Of a DNA stretch of 64,000 bases, positions 60,001 through 64,000 are shown piece after piece. Where the stretch lies: contig NW_017803932.1 in NCBI RefSeq assembly GCF_001625305.1, positions 2,525,710 to 2,589,709 on the forward strand, read 5' to 3'. The DNA is from Branchiostoma belcheri. Taxonomy: Eukaryota; Chordata; Leptocardii; Amphioxiformes; Branchiostomatidae. The notes under the pieces are model-generated. The model was not told the origin of the DNA. It was given only the letters and a program-made list of their open reading frames with translations, and searched no databases. How positions within the stretch are numbered: the first letter of the stretch is position 1; each line of letters begins with the position of its first letter. The position numbers were made by a program, and so were the translations under genes.

Positions 60001-62385
60001 CCAAGTTATTTTTTCATACTAGATCGTACAGTATACAGTCTTTTTGCCCGATAGAAACAAAATTTGTGATGTGGTTCAAATCATGTTTGCATCATAGTAA
60101 CATACCGTATGCACAAATAACACAAATGCATGAATGTTTCGAGGCCAACTTTGCAGGAAATACCCCAAGGCCAGATGTGCCGCACTCTGAGGACACAGAG
60201 GTGTCAATTAGCAGCGGTTAAGCATGCAAGTTGTTGACAGGTGATGTTATTTCAACAAACAACTGTTAGAATATTTTTCCACGGTTGACAGCTCCCTGCC
60301 TGTAAATTGTTATTTTAACCTACATTTGTAGTAACGTTACATAAAACGACCGAGAAGGAGCAAAACTTGGCCTGCACTTATGAAAATGTTCTCACAAAAT
60401 GTCCCATTGCACTTACCCACTACCTACTAGAGACTCCAAATTTGAAACCCTCAATCTAAACCCCTTGACCAATCCACAATAAAAAAAAAACAAGACATTG
60501 CTTTTCCACAACTTGAACTACTGACAAACTAACCAACAATCACCAAAAGCCCACTACAGCAACGTACGGACCTCCCACTTCGCCAATTTTGCAAGGGATC
60601 TGTTGCTTCAACAAACAGGAAATTTTTTCCAGCTATCCTTGTTTGCATAAGTCAATGTAATCCGCAGAGGGTGGAAACCAAAAAGGTCTAGTGCAGTATA
60701 AAAGACATTTAGATTTCTTTTATCGATTAATCAAATTGGGTCACAATTTACATAATTAATATCTGTTAATGTTCCTCTTCCTCTTGATTAAATATGCCAC
60801 CATTTTAATTGTTCTATTATGGAACGCAGCAGATTTATAGACTTTTGTCATTAATTATGTAAATTAGATCTTGATTTGCATAATTGTCATCTAATTAGGT
60901 CAAGCACCACTTTAGCTACCGAGATAGCAAAAATAACAACAATCCGTCAACCGGTTCTTGAGCTATCCTACTTCAAACATTTTCAAACAAATGCCTCTGC
61001 ATTTCCCAAACAAGCTGCTACGGGACCCAAACTTATGGCACTTTTTTGTGAGCACAAGAGCTACGTACCATCTAAAAATCATGACCCTAGCACGTCCAGA
61101 TCACGAGATTTAAAAACCAGAAGTTTCGCTGCAGTAATTTCTAATTCAATGACGTGGGGACCCCCCACGAAGCCCATATCCGAACTTGACCTTGGTATTT
61201 TCAATGGTAACTTGCCAACTAAAAAACATGAACATCCATTTAAAGATTCTCGAGTTATCTTGATGACAAGGAAAAACACAAAAAATAAAGGTCAACTGCA
61301 GTAACATAGAAACCCCCACGGGGCCCATCCTTGAACTTGACCTCGGCATTCTCAACGGTAACTTGCCCACTAAAAATCATGAACATCCATTTAAGGATAC
61401 TCGAGATATCTTGATGACAAGGAAAAAACACCAAAAACCAAGGTCAACTACAGTGACTTAGGAACCCCCCACGAAGCCCATTTTTAGCCTTGACAATGGC
61501 CACCCCCAAATCAACCTGCCTGCCAAAAATCGTGAACCTCGGACCTTGCCTTCAAGAGTTATCGTGCCTAATCTGCCAAACAGTGCAAAAGCGATTTCAT
61601 AGCCTTCTCCGAAGGCATAGCCTTCAGTCGAAGGCAATAAATCACTTTTAAGTCCAGGCTTTATTTCCAGTTTCAAAGACTTACAATAAATTGTGTTGTT
61701 TCAATCCACCCAATACAAACTTTTGAGGTCCTGGACTTTTATTTGGTACATTATAATGTTAGTAACACCTATGACATGTAATTCAATTCTGCTGTGTGAC
61801 TGTTCTCAGGGAGAAATGCTGCGAGAGGTGTCTGCTCTGACCCGCCGGCAGGGCTCTCCTGTTACTGCCGTCTGTGCTGATGATGACTGTAACCTGCTCA
61901 TCACTGCAGATCACAGTAAGATGCCTGGTCCTTTTGTATCCCCTCCTTTTGATTTTCCCAGTTTTAGTGGTTTGTAGTGTAATCTCTGAGTTGGTTTACA
62001 GTTTCACCTCTTAACTTACTAGAGTACATCATGACATCGGAACGACCACATAGAATAAAAAGTGCAACATGTAGTAGGCAATTCCTTCCAACTAGAGATG
62101 ACTGCATGACGCCATCCACTGCAGTCTGCTCAATAACTTGCAAAATAGAATGACCTTTCCATGTTTTGATAATCTGTGTTTCAGACCTTAATGAGGCCTT
62201 GCCAACATGTGCTATCATGACAGCAACATTTTCAGCACCACAGACAGGACCATTTCTGTGCTGCCCCTTAAATCCTGGTCATCAACAGGAAACTAGTTAG
62301 TCTAACTAGTATTTGTGTTTCAGAGGGTTACATCACCATGTGGGACGTTGCAATATTCCTTGAGGATCCCACCTCAGAGAACAAG
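45624..62385 (+). CDS. WDR64: WD repeat-containing protein 64, 27 exons, 3' end interrupted by a gap
   Basis: Exons: 45624-45780, 48488-48618, 49186-49291, 49423-49529, 49659-49688, 50054-50107, 50370-50426, 50769-50874, 52168-52273, 52726-52866, 53038-53117, 53317-53370, 53488-53573, 54856-54897, 55348-55432, 55704-55852, 56089-56212, 56520-56689, 56872-56965, 57121-57179, 57337-57461, 57598-57753, 58107-58272, 58536-58608, 58901-59070, 61810-61915, 62324-62385. They form one frame of 932 residues. The N-terminus has an EF-hand-like stretch (FGPDIRNQDLKAIFRK, DWSELFGYF). WD-type strands follow (SILIWD, IIRIWHPN, VFRVWDI, IKVWDFGSGQEIKVLP, NILIWDIQ, LIRFWSM, YITMWDV). An acidic low-complexity insert (DEDEDEEEEEENQEN, ~692-706) and a Ser/Arg-rich linker precede the last WD unit. 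The match to human WDR64 runs the whole length (KLHDDWVLKI, VPHTHDRPI). The human gene is testis-enriched and its molecular role is poorly known. The C-terminal exons are missing at the gap. Confidence 0.93.
45781..48487. other. WDR64 intron 1
   Basis: This 2.7 kb intron between the start-codon exon and the EF-hand exon contains the GT microsatellite and otherwise no element with clear ends. Frames at 46611-46883 and 47336-47708 on the minus strand are not supported as genes. Confidence 0.6.
47995..48063. repeat. (GT)n microsatellite in WDR64 intron 1
   Basis: About 66 bases of almost pure GT dinucleotides broken by single CG/CA changes. It gives a false minus-strand His-Thr repeat frame. 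Confidence 0.97.
48488..49291 (+). CDS. WDR64: WDR64 exons 2-3: EF-hand-like N-terminal region
   Basis: Exons 48488-48618 and 49186-49291 join in phase 0 at DWSE|LFGYF. The stretch FGPDIRNQDLKAIFRKIS with DAKVDWSELFGYF has the helix-loop-helix shape of an EF-hand. The loop lacks a full set of acidic ligands, so calcium binding is doubtful. In WDR64/WDR49-type proteins this region precedes the WD propellers. Confidence 0.85.
51042..51953. mobile_element. TA-flanked TIR element with internal 184-bp hairpin arms (mariner/pogo-like)
   Basis: The ends are CAGTCAAACCTGT (51042) and its complement ending at 51953. TA is on both sides (51040-51041 and 51954-51955), the target of Tc1/mariner and pogo elements. 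Inside, 51516-51699 and 51740-51924 are near-perfect reverse complements around a 40-base spacer. It has no transposase frame; the 60-120-residue frames here mirror each other on the two arms. It lies in WDR64 intron 8. Confidence 0.88.
53793..54599. mobile_element. TTAA-flanked TIR element (T2/Kolobok-like)
   Basis: The inverted ends AGGTGCCCTAAGCGATATC (53793) and complement (ending 54599) are bordered by TTAA on both sides (53789-53792 and 54600-54603). The outer word TTAAAGG matches the start of the TTAAAGGRR terminus described for T2/Kolobok MITEs in frogs. It is non-coding, 807 bp, in WDR64 intron 13. Confidence 0.85.
55176..55229. repeat. Two-copy 27-bp tandem repeat
   Basis: The unit GATGTGTGATGTGTGATGGA plus TTATCAA occurs twice in tandem in WDR64 intron 14, preceded by partial GTGTGAT units. 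Confidence 0.8.
57598..58608 (+). CDS. WDR64: WDR64 exons 22-24: low-complexity insert
   Basis: Exons 57598-57753, 58107-58272 and 58536-58608. An acidic run (DEDEDEEEEEE) is followed by SPSRSRAKSA, the conserved-looking HACRFLVHRTRR, and a Ser/Arg/Met-rich segment (SRRASMMSERSRSQT). RRAS and SRSRS-type words are possible kinase sites. This is a linker between WD units, much of which is poorly conserved in the human protein. Confidence 0.8.
59161..61637. mobile_element. 2.48 kb insertion in WDR64 intron 25, absent from the second haplotype copy
   Basis: The intron sequence on both sides (…GTTAAGAGAAA and TAAATCACTTTTAAG…) is contiguous in the copy after the N gap, at about 63456-63463. The intervening 2.48 kb is therefore a presence/absence insertion. 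It holds AT-rich repeat DNA with ATTTGCATAATT words and a ~152-bp tandem repeat near its right end. No clear terminal inverted repeats or target duplication were found; only a two-base AA microhomology is shared. The frames at 59469-59822 and 60876-61304 have no recognised domain. Confidence 0.75.
61150..61500. repeat. ~152-bp tandem repeat inside the intron 25 insertion
   Basis: CCCCCACG landmarks at 61162, 61313 and 61466 mark two full units. Each contains AACTTGACCT(T/C)GG, AACTTGCC, CATGAACATCCATTTAA and TATCTTGATGACAAGGAAAAA. A third, decayed unit follows. Confidence 0.85.
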
Positions 62386-63054
62386 GTGAGTTGTTTCAAG
62401 TATTTAACCATAAACTGCTGCGTATATACTGACCTACGCAGTCAGAATTGATATAAAAACTACATTGTGCATACATTGCACGAGGAGAACCAAGTACAGC
62501 AACAGCAAATTTAACAGTATGAAGTCAGCAATTCAGCAATTACATGTCTGATACTACAGCGGAACTTTTTCTGAAATCATTACCTCCATGAAAAATAAGT
62601 CCAGATAGGAACAACATATTTTCATAATTTTTGGTGTGTAGGTAGCTGAGAGAGAGATGTACATGACTAAATGCAAATTATGCAAATGAGGACTTTATTT
62701 GCATAACTAATGAGGAAATTCTATAATTACAGTGTTTTACATTATACTACTTTCATACATGTAATGTATGTAATCTATGGCAGGGAGAACATCAACAGAT
62801 ACTAATTATGCAAATGATGACCTAATTTGCATAATTTATGCAAAAATTCTATGATTTCTTAATGGTGAATGATGGGAATGTCATACTTGGGACATCTGTA
62901 ACTTAATCAAAAGTTAACATACATCGTGATGCATATATCATGTTAATGCAGAGGTAATTTGCATAATTAAAGAAGAAATTTACATTTACATATTAAGCCC
63001 ATATTTCATGGAGGTATGTAGTCTCGGAATTCTTGTTGTTTTGTATTTCAGGAC
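62386..63054. other. WDR64 intron 27 with acceptor of exon 28 at the gap edge
   Basis: The AT-rich intron contains several ATTTGCATAATTAA words also found in the 59161 insertion. It ends TTGTATTTCAG|GAC immediately before the Ns. This is a good splice acceptor, and phase 0 fits the exon ending at 62385. The next WDR64 exon therefore seems to start at 63052 and to be lost in the gap. Confidence 0.55.
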
Positions 63055-63074
63055 NNNNNNNNNNNNNNNNNNNN
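63055..63074. other. 20-N assembly gap
   Basis: Twenty Ns. Sequence after the gap restarts with a near copy of 58756 onward instead of continuing the gene. Confidence 1.
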
Positions 63075-64000
63075 ATAATGGAGTCACATATAAAATATTG
63101 CAACATTTCCTAAATCATTACGTAAATTACGTCCTTATTTACCTATTACTCTATATGCACGATGATGGTCAGCGTTGAACGCATAGCTGTCTGTCCTGAC
63201 TATGCTTCTTTGTGCACAGTGCGTATCTCGGAGCCGATGGATGCCCCGGCCACAGGTGCTGGTACAGATGAGGGGGAGAGAGAGAGCCAGACCGCGGGTG
63301 ATCCCGTCATGAGTATGATAGAGACAACATATGAGCCCGTCTTGGTTTCATGTCACCACGACGCTCTCATTCGCTTCTGGAGCATGAAGGTAGAGTAGAA
63401 GTGATGATTTAATTTCTCGGTTTTCAATTTTTGGCAGAAATTGATTAAAGTTAAGAGAAATAAATCACTTTTAAGTCCAGGCTTTATTTCCAGTTTCAAA
63501 GACTTAATCCACCCAATACAAACTTTTGAGGTCCTGGATTTTAATTTGGTACATTATAATGTTAGTAACACATATGACATGTAATTCAATTCTGCTGTGT
63601 GACTGTTCTCAGGGAGAAATGCTGCGAGAGGTGTCTGCTCTGACCCGCCGGCAGGGCTCTCCTGTTACTGCCGTCTGTGCTGATGATGACTGTAACCTGC
63701 TCATCACTGCAGATCACAGTAAGATGCCTGGTCCTTTTGTATCCCCTCCTTTTGATTTTCCCAGTTTTAGTGGTTTGTAGTGTAATCTCTGAGTTGGTTT
63801 ACAGTTTCACCTCTTAACTTACTAGAGTACATCATGACATCGGAACGACCACATAGAATAAAAAGTGCAACATGTAGTAGGCAATTCCTTCCAACTAGAG
63901 ATGACTGCATGACGCCATCCACTGCAGTCTGCTCAATAACTTGCAAAATAGAATGACCTTTCCATGTTTTGATAATCTGTGTTTCAGACCTTAATGAGGC
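63075..64000 (+). other. WDR64: Second copy (probable alternative haplotype) of WDR64 exons 25-26 region
   Basis: It corresponds to 58756-59160 joined directly to 61638-62197. Exon 25 copy at 63220-63389 and exon 26 copy at 63613-63718 keep frame and splice sites. Exon 25 differs from 58901-59070 at four bases that I can see, all third-codon-position and silent (Thr, Gly, Tyr, Pro codons). The flanking introns have small indels, and the 2.48 kb insertion is missing. Silent-only coding change plus intronic indels fits two alleles of a highly heterozygous animal placed in tandem by the assembler. A true tandem duplication cannot be excluded from this window alone. Confidence 0.85.

Noticed and set aside
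63075-64000. True tandem duplication of WDR64 exons
   Set aside because: The copy begins exactly at an N gap, differs only at silent sites in coding DNA and lacks an intronic insertion; an allelic duplicate in the assembly is simpler. Not excluded without reads.

Overview
The window is animal nuclear DNA: multi-exon genes with GT-AG introns, conserved metazoan proteins, and introns packed with terminal-inverted-repeat elements. The best guess is an amphioxus (Branchiostoma). The reasons are deuterostome-like protein matches, abundant TGTACATGTA-type sequence, many short DNA transposons, and two alleles that differ by small indels, a 2.5 kb insertion and several synonymous SNPs. The species assignment is inference; no species-specific marker was tested.

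Layout. (1) 2134-8610, plus strand: the C-terminal part of tyrosyl-DNA phosphodiesterase 1 (TDP1), nine exons, with its 5' exons upstream of the window. (2) 9396-13306, minus strand: a complete four-exon sepiapterin reductase gene (SPR), convergent with TDP1. (3) 17183-38203, plus strand: a 16-exon gene for a predicted type I membrane protein of 768 residues. It has a signal peptide, a 12-cysteine DB-type module, three fibronectin type III domains, a Ser/Thr/Pro-rich stalk, one EGF domain, one membrane span and a tail with two NPxY motifs. I know no vertebrate protein with this order. (4) 45624-62385, plus strand: 27 exons of WDR64, an EF-hand/WD40 protein, running into a 20-N gap. An RFX-type X-box lies about 200 bp upstream of its start codon.

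The rest is mostly repeat-derived. Between and inside the genes are at least eight TIR or foldback elements. They include three GGCCACACC-ended elements with 3-bp TAA/TTA flanks, two elements flanked by TTAA, one flanked by TA, one flanked by a 6-bp GTAAAT duplication, and a 4.9 kb foldback. There is also a tRNA-related SINE, a 91-bp near-perfect palindrome, and three copies of a hammerhead-like hairpin motif. After the N gap the sequence jumps back and repeats WDR64 exons 25-26 without a 2.5 kb intronic insertion. This is best read as the second haplotype placed in tandem by the assembler.

TDP1 (DNA repair), SPR (tetrahydrobiopterin synthesis), the receptor-like protein and WDR64 (probably ciliary or flagellar) are not a functional cluster. 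All coding calls come from reading exons, splice sites and phases by eye. Every listed exon chain keeps one open frame from end to end.
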